A DNA stretch of 33,683 nucleotides, taken from JAPKZH01 sp964537875. Its GTDB lineage: Bacteria; Acidobacteriota; Aminicenantia; Aminicenantales; UBA4085. Below, one piece after another: positions 7,222 to 15,521 of this stretch. The translations under genes and the position numbers were made by a program. Every line of letters starts with the position of its first letter. The first letter of the stretch is position 1. The stretch is taken from positions 1 to 33,683 of the forward strand of contig CAZIDN010000040.1 of the NCBI GenBank assembly GCA_964537875.1. Direction: 5' to 3'. The notes under the pieces are model-generated. The model worked only from the letters and a program-made list of their open reading frames with translations. It made no database searches and was not told the origin of the DNA.

Positions 7222-7250
7222 AATATATTACAGATGTAGTCATCTGTCAA
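7222..7250 (-). promoter_or_regulatory. blaI promoter TTGACA - 17 bp - TATATT
   Basis: On the minus strand a perfect -35 TTGACA (7245-7250), a 17-bp spacer and a -10 TATATT (7222-7227) lie upstream of blaI. The first operator sits inside the spacer, so a bound repressor would block RNA polymerase. Confidence 0.85.
7229..7238 (-). promoter_or_regulatory. BlaI-type operator 1 (inside promoter spacer)
   Basis: TACATCTGTA on the minus strand matches the TACA-N2-TGTA core of BlaI/MecI operators exactly. It lies between the -35 and -10 boxes, and its centre is 28 bp from that of operator 2, which would leave the two dimers on nearly opposite faces of the helix or cooperating over about 2.7 turns. 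Confidence 0.75.
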
Positions 7251-7355
7251 GTAAAAAAAGAAAAAAAATTGAAAAAGCTTAGAACTAAACTAGGAATAAG
7301 TATTTTCGAGTCAATGCGGAATCGACAATCCCGAAAACGGACGGAAAAACGAAAA

Positions 7356-9431
7356 CTACCTCGAAACAGACACGCCGGCCGTCGCGATCTTGGAAGGATC
7401 GCTCTCGGACGATGCCCGGAGAGTCACCTTGGCCGATGGGGAGCTTCCGGCCTCATGAGACACGTAAACCGTTACCTGTCGAGAACCGCCGAACCCCACC
7501 GCGGCCAGGCCGTTGAGAAGCCGGGCCGTCCATCCTTTTCCCTCCACGGATACGGAAAGCCGATAAACATCGGATTTCAGGTAGGCTTTGGCGTCGGCCG
7601 GATGCGCAGCTGGATCCGTTTCCGCGGCCGTGCCGGTATTTTTCAGGGTGAAGGTGACTGGAGTATTGAGCCCTCCGACCTTCAGGGAGGTCATCGGTTC
7701 CAGGGCCGCGCCCCTTTTCTGCGGACCCGAGCCGTCTAGGGACCGGACAGCCAGCGTGTAGCAGAGGATTCCTTTTTCGTCCTTGCGGGTGTCGATTATG
7801 TAGAAATGCAGCCGGTTCGGCTTGTCCTCCCATTCGTATTGGCTGCCCGAGTCGAGCCCGGCGTGGAAGATAGCGTCGTTGAGCTGCCGGTAATCGGCGA
7901 TCGTCCGCATCACCTTTTGACCGTTGGGCTTGACGTAGTCCACCACGTTGATATCTTCGGGGTGGGCGTCGATGACCCAGATGTAGCTGTTGAAGGCGTT
8001 GGGGCCGCCGTTCCGGCCTCGCAGGCTGTCTTTGTTCTTAGCGATAAGGACCCCGTTATCAGGGGTGAACGAATCGTAGCCGATCCGTTGGACCACTTCC
8101 AGGGTGTAAGAGTTGTAGTTCGGGATTCCCGGGGAGAGGGGATTTATGGCTGGGTCGTCCGGCGGGGTTCGGTCTCCGGGCTCAGGGCCGTCAAGCCTGA
8201 CGAGGATACCGGCGAAAGCACCAGGAAGAGGATCCACCGCTCGGGCCGTGACTTCGGCCACCGCCAACCCGGATTTGGCCAGGCCGTCTCTGTTCAGCCG
8301 CAGGATCTGCGATTCGGAAATGAACTTGTTCTCCAAACGATTTCGGACCATCAGTCCCGCGGGCATCGCCGCGCCTTGTGTCGGCGGCACCACCCAGCGT
8401 TTGTGGGGTCCCCCCGGTCCGTTGAAGCAGCCTCGATCCATCATGTCCCAAGTGCCGGCGGCGACCCTCCGGTAAGGCCGGACATAGGGATTGTTGTTGA
8501 GGTCGGGCAGGCGGAACGCGAAATGACCGAGTTCATGGGTGATGGTGCCGGAGTTTTCGCCCTGGCGCATGGAGGACAATCCCCATTGCTGAGAGCCTGC
8601 CAGCCAGCTCGTCCACTCCACGTACCGGGTAGGGATCCAGCGGGGCTTGTCTGGATTGGGGTTGCCCCATTCCTGCGGAATATCGTCCTTGGTGTTGAAT
8701 TTCATCTCGCCAAATTCCTGCCAGACGCCCGTCTCATCGTAGCTCGCGTAGAGGCGCAGGATGGCGTCGTAGTTTTTGCGGACGTCTTTCCCGACGTCGG
8801 CCGTCCAAACGGCGTCGCAATCTTGTTCCATGCGTCCGTCCGCTTTGCTGCCGTCCGGGGTTGCATCATTTTGGCCATACTCGTTGAGGCCATAAGCCCA
8901 AATCGGTCTCGGCATCCGGTATGGGCCAAAAACGTCGACCTCGGTGATGCCGAATTTTCCCCGGGACTGCTCCATCCAATAGCCGTTGATGGTCTGGCCG
9001 TGATTGACCTCGCTCGGCTTCATGAAGAAGTCGGCATAGAACCGGGAGACTTTTTCGCGGGCGACTGGATCGATCTGCGGGTTTCCGAAGGAGTCTGATC
9101 CCTTGGGGAGGCTGATCACGAAGGGCTGATCCGGAAAGTCGATGGCGACGACCGCGAGACGAAATCCACGTTCCGGCTTGAGGGACGGGTCCGCCCAATT
9201 GCGGCCCGGGATGGGACGATAATCATCCCAGGTCATGAGGTCCTGGTCCTGGACCTTTTGGGGGTCGAGGGGCGCCAGGGATGCGCTTCGACTCTGCCCC
9301 GGATTTCCGGCCTTCGAGATCAAGAGAACCAAGCAGATACTCGCAAAGCCTAGGATCCATGGGAGCCGGTTTTTTCGGGCAAGAAATCTGGAGCCAGATG
9401 AAGGATTCAGGAATATTTTTTGTTCGGCCAT
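7356..9431 (-). CDS. Membrane-anchored or secreted M6-family metalloprotease
   Basis: A 691-residue peptidase of the M6 (immune inhibitor A-like) family. A basic N-terminus is followed by a hydrophobic segment at about 23-39, either a long signal peptide or an anchor. The zinc site HELGH is at 299-303, with the downstream PD at 309-310, and TWDMMDRGCFNGPGG (327-341) gives the Met-turn and the usual glycine-rich motif. The spacing from the second histidine to the aspartate is six residues (HFAFRLPD), one more than the usual HxxGxPD pattern, and the glycine is missing. The last 110 residues look like a NEW3/CARDB-type beta-sandwich. It would degrade extracellular protein. A GGAGG site precedes the ATG, and a consensus promoter lies about 120 bp upstream. 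Confidence 0.85.
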   Translation of the reverse strand: MAEQKIFLNPSSGSRFLARKNRLPWILGFASICLVLLISKAGNPGQSRSASLAPLDPQKVQDQDLMTWDDYRPIPGRNWADPSLKPERGFRLAVVAIDFPDQPFVISLPKGSDSFGNPQIDPVAREKVSRFYADFFMKPSEVNHGQTINGYWMEQSRGKFGITEVDVFGPYRMPRPIWAYGLNEYGQNDATPDGSKADGRMEQDCDAVWTADVGKDVRKNYDAILRLYASYDETGVWQEFGEMKFNTKDDIPQEWGNPNPDKPRWIPTRYVEWTSWLAGSQQWGLSSMRQGENSGTITHELGHFAFRLPDLNNNPYVRPYRRVAAGTWDMMDRGCFNGPGGPHKRWVVPPTQGAAMPAGLMVRNRLENKFISESQILRLNRDGLAKSGLAVAEVTARAVDPLPGAFAGILVRLDGPEPGDRTPPDDPAINPLSPGIPNYNSYTLEVVQRIGYDSFTPDNGVLIAKNKDSLRGRNGGPNAFNSYIWVIDAHPEDINVVDYVKPNGQKVMRTIADYRQLNDAIFHAGLDSGSQYEWEDKPNRLHFYIIDTRKDEKGILCYTLAVRSLDGSGPQKRGAALEPMTSLKVGGLNTPVTFTLKNTGTAAETDPAAHPADAKAYLKSDVYRLSVSVEGKGWTARLLNGLAAVGFGGSRQVTVYVSHEAGSSPSAKVTLRASSESDPSKIATAGVSVSR

Positions 9432-9469
9432 GACTTTTTCCTCCGTGTGAATCCCGGGAATTAAAAACG

Positions 9470-9545
9470 TTCTTGTGGGGGTGCGCCGTCTCTCCCGTTG
9501 AGCCGGCGTTCGTTACCTCCTAAAGAGACACGATGCCGTCGTTGC
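9470..9545 (-). other. Leader region of the M6 protease transcript with a GC-rich hairpin
   Basis: From the predicted start near 9545 the minus-strand leader runs about 114 nt to the ATG. It holds an orphan AGGAGGT with no start codon at the right distance, followed by a hairpin in which GCCG pairs with CGGC and CTC with GAG around AACGG. I could not match it to a known riboswitch class. Confidence 0.4.
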
Positions 9546-9551
9546 GGAATG

Positions 9552-9581
9552 ATTATAGAGCCGGCCGAAGATGGATGTCAA
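9552..9581 (-). promoter_or_regulatory. Consensus sigma70 promoter TTGACA - 18 bp - TATAAT
   Basis: Both hexamers are perfect on the minus strand (-35 at 9576-9581, -10 at 9552-9557) with an 18-bp spacer. It drives the M6 protease gene and is the strongest-looking promoter in the window. Confidence 0.88.
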
Positions 9582-9642
9582 AGGCTCCAACCCGGACGGC
9601 TAGGACGGATATATCCTCAGCCCAGTTATTCATGTTTCTTAT

Positions 9643-9807
9643 TTATCCTATTGAGCCCATCCCGACATACTCAGAGATGCCGCCCGGCGTTCGAGCTTTG
9701 AGTATTTTAGCGAGCATGGCGTATTCGTAGTCTTTGGGCTTTAAAAAGGGATTTTTTTCCAGGCCTATTTTGCCAGAGCCATGGATTGCTATACAAAGGC
9801 ATTTCAT
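9643..9807 (-). CDS. Short hypothetical ORF (54 residues)
   Basis: An ATG-started minus-strand frame of 54 residues beginning MKCLCIAIHGSGKIGLEKNP and ending GGISEYVGMGSIG. The composition looks protein-like (FLKPKDYEYAMLAKILKART forms a plausible helix), and it fills otherwise empty space between the S37 remnant and the M6 promoter. There is no clear ribosome-binding site (only GAAAG next to the ATG). I do not recognise it. It could be a small gene or the C-terminal tail of a broken one. Confidence 0.35.
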   Translation of the reverse strand: MKCLCIAIHGSGKIGLEKNPFLKPKDYEYAMLAKILKARTPGGISEYVGMGSIG

Positions 9808-9900
9808 CTTTCGGAAGAAACGGAGAAGTATCCCTTGATTATCCAGCCCATGCCCGGCCTCGATTAATCGGCTAAATTGTTAGAAAAATTTTCGCCGGTT

Positions 9901-10620
9901 CTACAGCCGCGCCAGGGTCAGGCCCAGCCACCGCTCCAGGGTTGAATAGAACAGCTCTTTCTGTTCAGGTGTAAAATTCCTGACTCTCGACCCGTGATAA
10001 CCGTTCTTGACTACGATTTTGACCGCATCCGTTCTTCCGATCAATTGGATGGCCGTAGCCGACCACGGGTCGAGCTCACCGTAGATGTAGATAATATGAT
10101 CCCCTTTGTACTGCAGAAAGTGATAGACGTTGGCCATGGGCGCAGGATCATAAACGATCTTGGCGTCCTTAGGACAGAGGACGAGGTTGGTCGGATTCTT
10201 CAAGGATTTCATGTGTTCCTTGAAGTCCGTGATGTCGTAATTGTAATACCCGATTTCGGTGAAGGCCTGATACTGGAAAGGCTCGAACGCTTTTTTGCCC
10301 TGGTCGGAATAATAATAGATCGCGTTGGTCTTGTTGAGATGTTCGAAAAGCTTCTCCGCCGGCGCATCCGGAGCAGGGATGTCGGCCGGCTTGACGGTCC
10401 CGTACTGCCAGAAGGCGAACGGATATTCCAACACCCCATACTCGTAAGCTTCCTGGAAGAGCTTCTCGTCAAGGCGGGTTTCTTTGACTTCGACGACTCC
10501 GGGCAGGGCCTTGAGTCGGCCGAGCAGTTCGGATTCCGGTTTCGAGCCTTGCGGATAAGCCGCAACGCAGAGAAAGACAAGGGAGAACAGAATGGGAACG
10601 ACGCGTGGTCTCTTGGGCAT
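9901..10620 (-). pseudogene. S37-family (PS-10-like) peptidase with an in-frame internal deletion
   Basis: 239 residues with a signal peptide (about 1-25) and a good GGAGGTGA ribosome-binding site. Residues 31-47 (ELLGRLKALPGVVEVKE) match the start of mature S37 tripeptidyl aminopeptidases. From about residue 55 the sequence jumps to the second half of the family (EYGVLEYPFAFWQYG), and it carries GELDPWSATA (D184) and GYHGSRV (H209), the acid and base of the triad. The region that should hold the oxyanion and catalytic-serine motif (SKGG type) is absent: the family is roughly twice this length. The frame is intact, so a protein may be made, but it cannot be a normal serine peptidase. The deletion point is near 10461-10476. 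Confidence 0.75.
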
Positions 10621-10726
10621 GATTCACCTCCAGACGTGGCAGCAAAGGTTACTTCCAACCCAAGATCGATGTCGAGAAGATGGCCGGGCTATTGGATCTC
10701 GATTCGGGACTCGAGGTGTTTTTTGA

Positions 10727-13700
10727 TTATCGCCCCCTCCTGATGGTCACGGGGCCCAGCAGGCCGGACGGAAGCAGGGGCGAATCCTTTGTGAAGTGCT
10801 TCCATGTCGCGAACGTCAAACGCAGGGGCGACGGACGGGGCTCGCCTTTTATGAGCCACTCCGGCCAGCGGATGAGATTTCCGCCCTTGCCGTATTCGGC
10901 GTCGGCCGGCTCCTGCTCGTCACCGATCAGCCGGTTCGGCCAGAGGTTGGCCACTTGGATTTCAAGGACATTGCCGTTCGGCTTCAGGGCGGCAGTGACA
11001 TCCACCCTCCACGGATCGCACCAGACAACACCTAAGTCATTTCCGTTCAGCCGAACGCGGGCGATATTCTTCACGGTCCCCAGGTCGAGCCAGACTCGGG
11101 CTCCGTTGGATGGCGCTTTGTTCAAGGCCTTCGCGGATTCGGGGAGATCGAACGTTTTCCGGTAGAACGCCGTGCCCGAATAATACTTGATGCCGGTTTC
11201 CGGACGGAGGCTCCAGTCGTCGAGATTTTCCAGGATAATTTTATTGGGACCGCCCCATTTCGGGTCGAATGAAACCTCCCAGGGCCCGCTCAACACGGAG
11301 ACTTCGGTCAAAACGGAAAAGTTCGGGCTCGCCGGAGACGCCGCCTTTCCGGCGGGTCTGCGGAACACAAGAAAAAACGACTGGTGCGGCTCGAACCGCA
11401 GAGGCACGGACGTGAGTCCGTCCTTAATTGTGAACTGATTCAGAACGCGAATCTCGCCCGTGACCGCATCCCAGAGCTCCGGTTGCTTGCCGCGCACGCG
11501 GAACGCGGCGTTCGCCTCAAGGGCCCGATTTTCGGGATTGGCCACGAAGTAGATTTCGGCCTCGCCTTCCCGCCGGTGCGTATAGCGAAGGGGAACGTCG
11601 GATGCGAAGTCGGGCGGGACGGCCATCCGCTCCAGCACGCCGGCGACGACGGCGAAATCGCCGTACTGCTCGGGTACGGAGAGAGGCGGAGCGCCCATAT
11701 CCCAAGTCGTTTTATCCGAGGGCGTCGAGCCGGGCGGCGCGGCGACTGTCGATGCCGCGCCCGTCTTCGTCCCTCGCACCCAGACGACACGGCCTTGGCC
11801 GTAGGAGTGTTCCGTAACACTTTCGCCGTCGCAGTCGCCCCACAGCGCGTCGGCCAGCGACTTGACCTCGGAGTCGCACGCCGGAAAGCCCGAAAGCGAG
11901 GGCGATTTGCGCGGTCGCGGGCCGACGACGGTCGCGCCGGCGGCGACGAGGTCGCGGATCTTACGAAGGAGCGCTGGGGTCATCGTCTCCCGCTCCGGGA
12001 GGACGAGCACGCGGTAGCTCATGCCGTCCGGGAAAACGATCCGTCCGTTTTCGACCGCCGCGGCTTCTCGCAAAGTCTCAGGCGCGCACCCGTCAAAATT
12101 ATAACCGAGCCGGTCGGGCGGATCGCCCCGCAGGGCGGACGCAGGAGCGCGAAAAACATGCGGCGATCCCTCGGCGACTAAATAAAGGACGTCGGCGACG
12201 GGAAGCCCCTGCCGCAGCAGGAATTGGCTGCGGGCCAGATACGTATGGAAAGCGGGCGCCATGTCCCACCAGGTTTGAGTACGTTCCCAGTGGACGCCGT
12301 AGGGTCCCATGGTCATCCCGGGCCGCTTGTCGAGCCCTGCCTGGTTCTGGTAGCGGTGGAAGACGATCCGGTTGACGCCTGCGGCCAAGGCCCAATCCCC
12401 CAGAGCCTTCATAGAGGCTGGGTGGGCCCGCCATGCTTCCGCGTCGCTCGAGGTAAAGGCCTCGGCCGCCACGATGCGTTTCCCTCCGGTGTGGGCAAGG
12501 CTGGCCGCCTCGATGACACTGTGGGCGGTATGGAAACCGTAGAGCCAGAACTCGCCCATGGGGACGTCGGCGACTGTCCCAAGGGTCATATCCGCGCAGG
12601 GCGTCATATCGTAGGGCTCGATGGATAGCCCGAAGCCGTTCCTCCGGCCGAGCTCCTTGAGATACAAGGCGTGGTTCTCTACAACCAACTCCTGAGCGGT
12701 TTGCCGGAGGTCCCAGAGGAAACGTTCGGAAATCTCAAGGCTCTCCACGATGCGCCCCGTGATCGTGGGCAAGAAGGGCAGAGGATCGTACGCGCGGCGT
12801 CGCCTGAACTCCTCGCGGAAGGCGCCCGTCCAATTCTGCGCGCCCATCTCCCAGCTGTCGATGTGGAGCATCGTCCAGCCCGCTCCGCCGTCCGTCCGGC
12901 GCGGGCCGATCTCGCGTAGAAGCGCGCCGACGAACGCGTCGTAGTGAGCTTCGAGGGCGGCCTTGTCCAACTTGTCGCACTCGAGGCCCAGGCCGGGGAC
13001 CGGAGCGGGGCGCGTGTTCGCGCCGGTCGATGTCCGGCCGAAGCGGAGAATCGTCCAACGGCCGGCGGGGACGTCCCAAGCCAGGCGGCCGTCGGCGGTG
13101 AGCAGGCCGGTCAGATCGACAATACGCGAAGGATCGATCGCGGCGCCGGCGGGAAGCGCTGGGAAATCGGCTGGCGCAGGCAGGAAGGGCTTGACGCCCG
13201 GCTGAGAAGAATACGGGGCCCGGACATAGAGAGCTTTCTCGTCGATATCGGCGATCACGGGCCCGGCGGCGGGCGTCGGGAAGGCCAGGACGGCCACGTC
13301 GCGGTAATAGTCGTTCTTCGCTTTTTCGAGCTCGGGGGGGAGGGCCCCGTCGCCGAAGAAGGCCGGTCGGCGCTGAGGTTGGGGGAGCGCTGCGTCGAAG
13401 CGCCCGGGGCCGGCCGCTTCGATCGTGGCCGCCACGATATGTTGCATCGATTGCTCGGGTTTGACCCACGGCCCTCCGGAGCCTGTCCAGCCGGGCCCGG
13501 CGTTGAGAGTAATCTCCAGCCCCAGCCGTTCAGCTTCCCGGACCACATGCTTGAAGAGCCGGCGCCATTCGGCGCTCATGAATTCGACCGGGCCCCGCGG
13601 AACGCCGACATTCACTTCGCAGATGACGACCCCGCCGATGCCCGCCCTCTGCATCGCCTCGAGGTCCGCGGTGATCCCTTCGCGGGTCAGGTTGCCGTCC

Positions 13701-13864
13701 ATCCACATCCAATAGACCCAGGGGCGGGCCGATTCGGGCGGGACGGCGAACCCGGCGACAAGCCGGTCGGTGGTTTCCGGGACCGATAGGCCGAGCCCGA
13801 AGGCGATCCCTATGATGGACAGGAAGCCAAGCCTTGAAATTGGGGACAAAAACCGACGAGACAT
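10727..13864 (-). CDS. Secreted GH106-type alpha-L-rhamnosidase
   Basis: A 1045-residue exported glycoside hydrolase of the GH106 type. After a signal peptide, RPWVYWMWMDGNLTREGI (from about 47) and GIGGVVICEVNVG start the (beta/alpha)8 barrel, with ITLNAGPGWTGSGGPWV further on. The C-terminus is a galactose-binding-like beta-sandwich (WLDLGTVKNIARVRLNG, then SGLLGPVTIRRGR at the end). GH106 enzymes remove alpha-L-rhamnose from plant pectin or bacterial polysaccharides. The chosen ATG has AGGAGA six bases upstream and lies just after a promoter; a longer frame reaching 14029 would start upstream of that promoter and has no ribosome-binding site. The length fits the family. Confidence 0.85.
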   Translation of the reverse strand: MSRRFLSPISRLGFLSIIGIAFGLGLSVPETTDRLVAGFAVPPESARPWVYWMWMDGNLTREGITADLEAMQRAGIGGVVICEVNVGVPRGPVEFMSAEWRRLFKHVVREAERLGLEITLNAGPGWTGSGGPWVKPEQSMQHIVAATIEAAGPGRFDAALPQPQRRPAFFGDGALPPELEKAKNDYYRDVAVLAFPTPAAGPVIADIDEKALYVRAPYSSQPGVKPFLPAPADFPALPAGAAIDPSRIVDLTGLLTADGRLAWDVPAGRWTILRFGRTSTGANTRPAPVPGLGLECDKLDKAALEAHYDAFVGALLREIGPRRTDGGAGWTMLHIDSWEMGAQNWTGAFREEFRRRRAYDPLPFLPTITGRIVESLEISERFLWDLRQTAQELVVENHALYLKELGRRNGFGLSIEPYDMTPCADMTLGTVADVPMGEFWLYGFHTAHSVIEAASLAHTGGKRIVAAEAFTSSDAEAWRAHPASMKALGDWALAAGVNRIVFHRYQNQAGLDKRPGMTMGPYGVHWERTQTWWDMAPAFHTYLARSQFLLRQGLPVADVLYLVAEGSPHVFRAPASALRGDPPDRLGYNFDGCAPETLREAAAVENGRIVFPDGMSYRVLVLPERETMTPALLRKIRDLVAAGATVVGPRPRKSPSLSGFPACDSEVKSLADALWGDCDGESVTEHSYGQGRVVWVRGTKTGAASTVAAPPGSTPSDKTTWDMGAPPLSVPEQYGDFAVVAGVLERMAVPPDFASDVPLRYTHRREGEAEIYFVANPENRALEANAAFRVRGKQPELWDAVTGEIRVLNQFTIKDGLTSVPLRFEPHQSFFLVFRRPAGKAASPASPNFSVLTEVSVLSGPWEVSFDPKWGGPNKIILENLDDWSLRPETGIKYYSGTAFYRKTFDLPESAKALNKAPSNGARVWLDLGTVKNIARVRLNGNDLGVVWCDPWRVDVTAALKPNGNVLEIQVANLWPNRLIGDEQEPADAEYGKGGNLIRWPEWLIKGEPRPSPLRLTFATWKHFTKDSPLLPSGLLGPVTIRRGR

Positions 13865-13886
13865 GGGCACTCTCCTAAACAGTACC

Positions 13887-13915
13887 TTCATAGTACAGCC
13901 TTGGACGTGAGTCAA
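13887..13915 (-). promoter_or_regulatory. Promoter of the GH106 gene, TTGACT - 17 bp - TATGAA
   Basis: The minus-strand -35 TTGACT (13910-13915) and -10 TATGAA (13887-13892) are 17 bp apart and end about 22 nt before the chosen ATG. The -10 is flanked by GTAC on both sides. Confidence 0.6.
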
Positions 13916-13960
13916 GGGCGGACGAAAGCAGAGGAAATCCCTCGTAAAGTCCGGCTGGTC

Positions 13961-14085
13961 CAGGGACGGCGCCTTAGGGACGAATGTCCCATTCCCTAAA
14001 AGCAGACCATGACCATCCCGACAACCCAAACACGGAAGGCGGAAGTCAAATAGGTCGGCCGCTGAGGGGCCGTCCCTGCGGCCGA
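13961..14085. repeat. Nested inverted repeats in the GH106-MFS gap, possible small element
   Basis: The 324-bp gap has no gene. CAGGGACGGC (13961-13970) is repeated inverted as GCCGTCCCTG (14069-14078). Inside lies a palindrome with TTAGGGA and TCCCTAA ends around GGGAC-GAAT-GTCCC (13974-13999). The right end overlaps a hairpin with TCGGCCGC and GCGGCCGA arms (14055-14085). This looks like a second REP-type or small non-autonomous element. The rest of the gap (14086-14188) shows nothing clear. Confidence 0.45.
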
Positions 14086-14188
14086 GTTTGATCCAGGGAG
14101 TCCCTTTGCGAGCTGAGAGCGAATCTTGTTACGGGCCTGTGTTTACTCATCTTCTTCCTCGGAACATTGACCTGGTTTTACGCCAGTT

Positions 14189-15430
14189 TTACTCCAACGT
14201 CCGCCCCAGCGTTTCCGGAATCCAGACCCACATCAGGGCAGCCAGTAAAAACGCCCCTGAGGCCAGAAGAAATGCGACGTTGAATCCCTGTCGTTGGGCC
14301 AGCGATCCGATGGCCAGCGGGGCTATGGCCGAAGCGATCCGGCCGATGTTGTAGGTGAAACCCTGGGCGGTCGCCCGGATCCTGGTCGGATAGAGCTCGG
14401 CGGTCAGGGCCCCGAAGCCCGAAAAATAGCCTGTCCCAAAAAAGGCAACGAACGGTCCCAGAAAAAAGAGGAACACCGGTGTCCGAAATCCGGAATAGGC
14501 CAGGACGAAAAGCGAAGCTGCGACGAGATAGAAGACATAGGTTTTTTTACGGCCGAGGGAATCGCTGATATAGCCGAAGGTGATATAGCCCAGCCACATC
14601 CCGGTTTGCATGAAAATGACCAAAGCGGACATATAGCGGGCGCTGAGCCCGAGCCCCCCCTGGCTCTGGCCAAGGGATAAATACCCGGGAATCCAGAGGT
14701 TGAATCCCCACCAGGCAAACATCGTGAAGGCATTCATGATTGTTACGGCCGCTGTGATTCCCAGGAGTCTTCCCCGGATAACGGCCGGGCCCTTTGTTTT
14801 TTCGACCGCGGCCGTTAGGCTTTTTTGTCTTTGCCAGATTTCCGGCTCTTCAACCTTTGCCCGAACCCAAAACGTCAGCAGCGCCGGAAGCACGCCGATG
14901 AAAAAAACCGCCCGCCAGCCCCATAAAGGCAGGATCAGCCCTGTGACAAGCGCGGCGACGGCGTAGCCGACAGCCCAAGAGCTTTGCATAAAGCCCAGGG
15001 CTTTTCCCCGGTGCTCGGCCGGCCAGGTTTCCGACACGAGCGCCGCGCCGCTGGCCCATTCGCCGCCCATACCTAAACCAAGACAGATCCTGAAGACGGC
15101 CAGCATGGGGACGGTCTGGGAGAATCCGCAAGCAGCCGTAAATACTGAATAGATCAGGATGCTGCCCCGCAGCGCGCGCGTCCGGCCGAATCGGTCGGCG
15201 ATTACGCCGAAGATTATGCCTCCAGCGGCCGAAGCGAGCAGTGTGAGGGAGCCCATGAAACCGGCCGTCGTTTTGCTCATCCCCAGGTCTTCCATCAGGT
15301 AACGGAGGACAAGGGAGTACATCATGATGTCGAACGAATCGAGCATCCAGCCCAGCGAGGCGGCGATCAACGCTTTACGCGAACGAGAATCTGCCTGCTG
15401 CCACCAGCCGAACAGATTTTTTTTAATCAT
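14189..15430 (-). CDS. MFS transporter, aromatic acid/sialate-type symporter
   Basis: A 413-residue inner-membrane carrier of the major facilitator superfamily with 12 predicted helices. The loop 2-3 signature GVIADRFGRTRALRG and its weaker repeat GYISDSLGRKKTY mark the two halves. The N-terminal GWMLDSFDIMMYSLVL, with an aspartate in helix 1, is typical of the proton:aromatic acid and sialate/lactate symporter groups. The substrate is not known; the neighbours suggest an organic acid or a product of sugar breakdown. No Shine-Dalgarno is visible before the ATG, though no better start exists nearby. The same strand carries GH106 downstream and the C69 peptidase upstream. Confidence 0.85.
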   Translation of the reverse strand: MIKKNLFGWWQQADSRSRKALIAASLGWMLDSFDIMMYSLVLRYLMEDLGMSKTTAGFMGSLTLLASAAGGIIFGVIADRFGRTRALRGSILIYSVFTAACGFSQTVPMLAVFRICLGLGMGGEWASGAALVSETWPAEHRGKALGFMQSSWAVGYAVAALVTGLILPLWGWRAVFFIGVLPALLTFWVRAKVEEPEIWQRQKSLTAAVEKTKGPAVIRGRLLGITAAVTIMNAFTMFAWWGFNLWIPGYLSLGQSQGGLGLSARYMSALVIFMQTGMWLGYITFGYISDSLGRKKTYVFYLVAASLFVLAYSGFRTPVFLFFLGPFVAFFGTGYFSGFGALTAELYPTRIRATAQGFTYNIGRIASAIAPLAIGSLAQRQGFNVAFLLASGAFLLAALMWVWIPETLGRTLE

Positions 15431-15521
15431 GAGGAAGATGGGCCGGGTCTGGCCGCTCTTTTTATCTTAAATGTTCCGGTTCAACCGAAACTTCTGAGCG
15501 TTCGCGGTCTTCGAGCCGTCT

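Noticed and set aside
7806..9098. A 430-codon open frame opposite the M6 protease gene
   Set aside because: Its sequence shows no domain and is Arg/Gly/Val-rich, as expected of the opposite strand of a GC-rich gene.
9432..9545. Glycine riboswitch in the M6 leader (GGGAGAGAC stretch)
   Set aside because: The other conserved parts of the glycine aptamer, such as the GCCGAAGG-type segment, are missing, and the gene has no link to glycine.
10635..10735. Possible coding fragment on the plus strand (YFQPKIDVEKMAGLLDLDSG)
   Set aside because: Only about 35 residues in a gap, with no start site, no recognised family and overlap with the GH106 end.
13865..14029. A 55-residue N-terminal extension of the GH106 protein
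   Set aside because: It starts upstream of a good promoter, has no ribosome-binding site and would hide the signal peptide; the ATG at 13864 has a clear AGGAGA.
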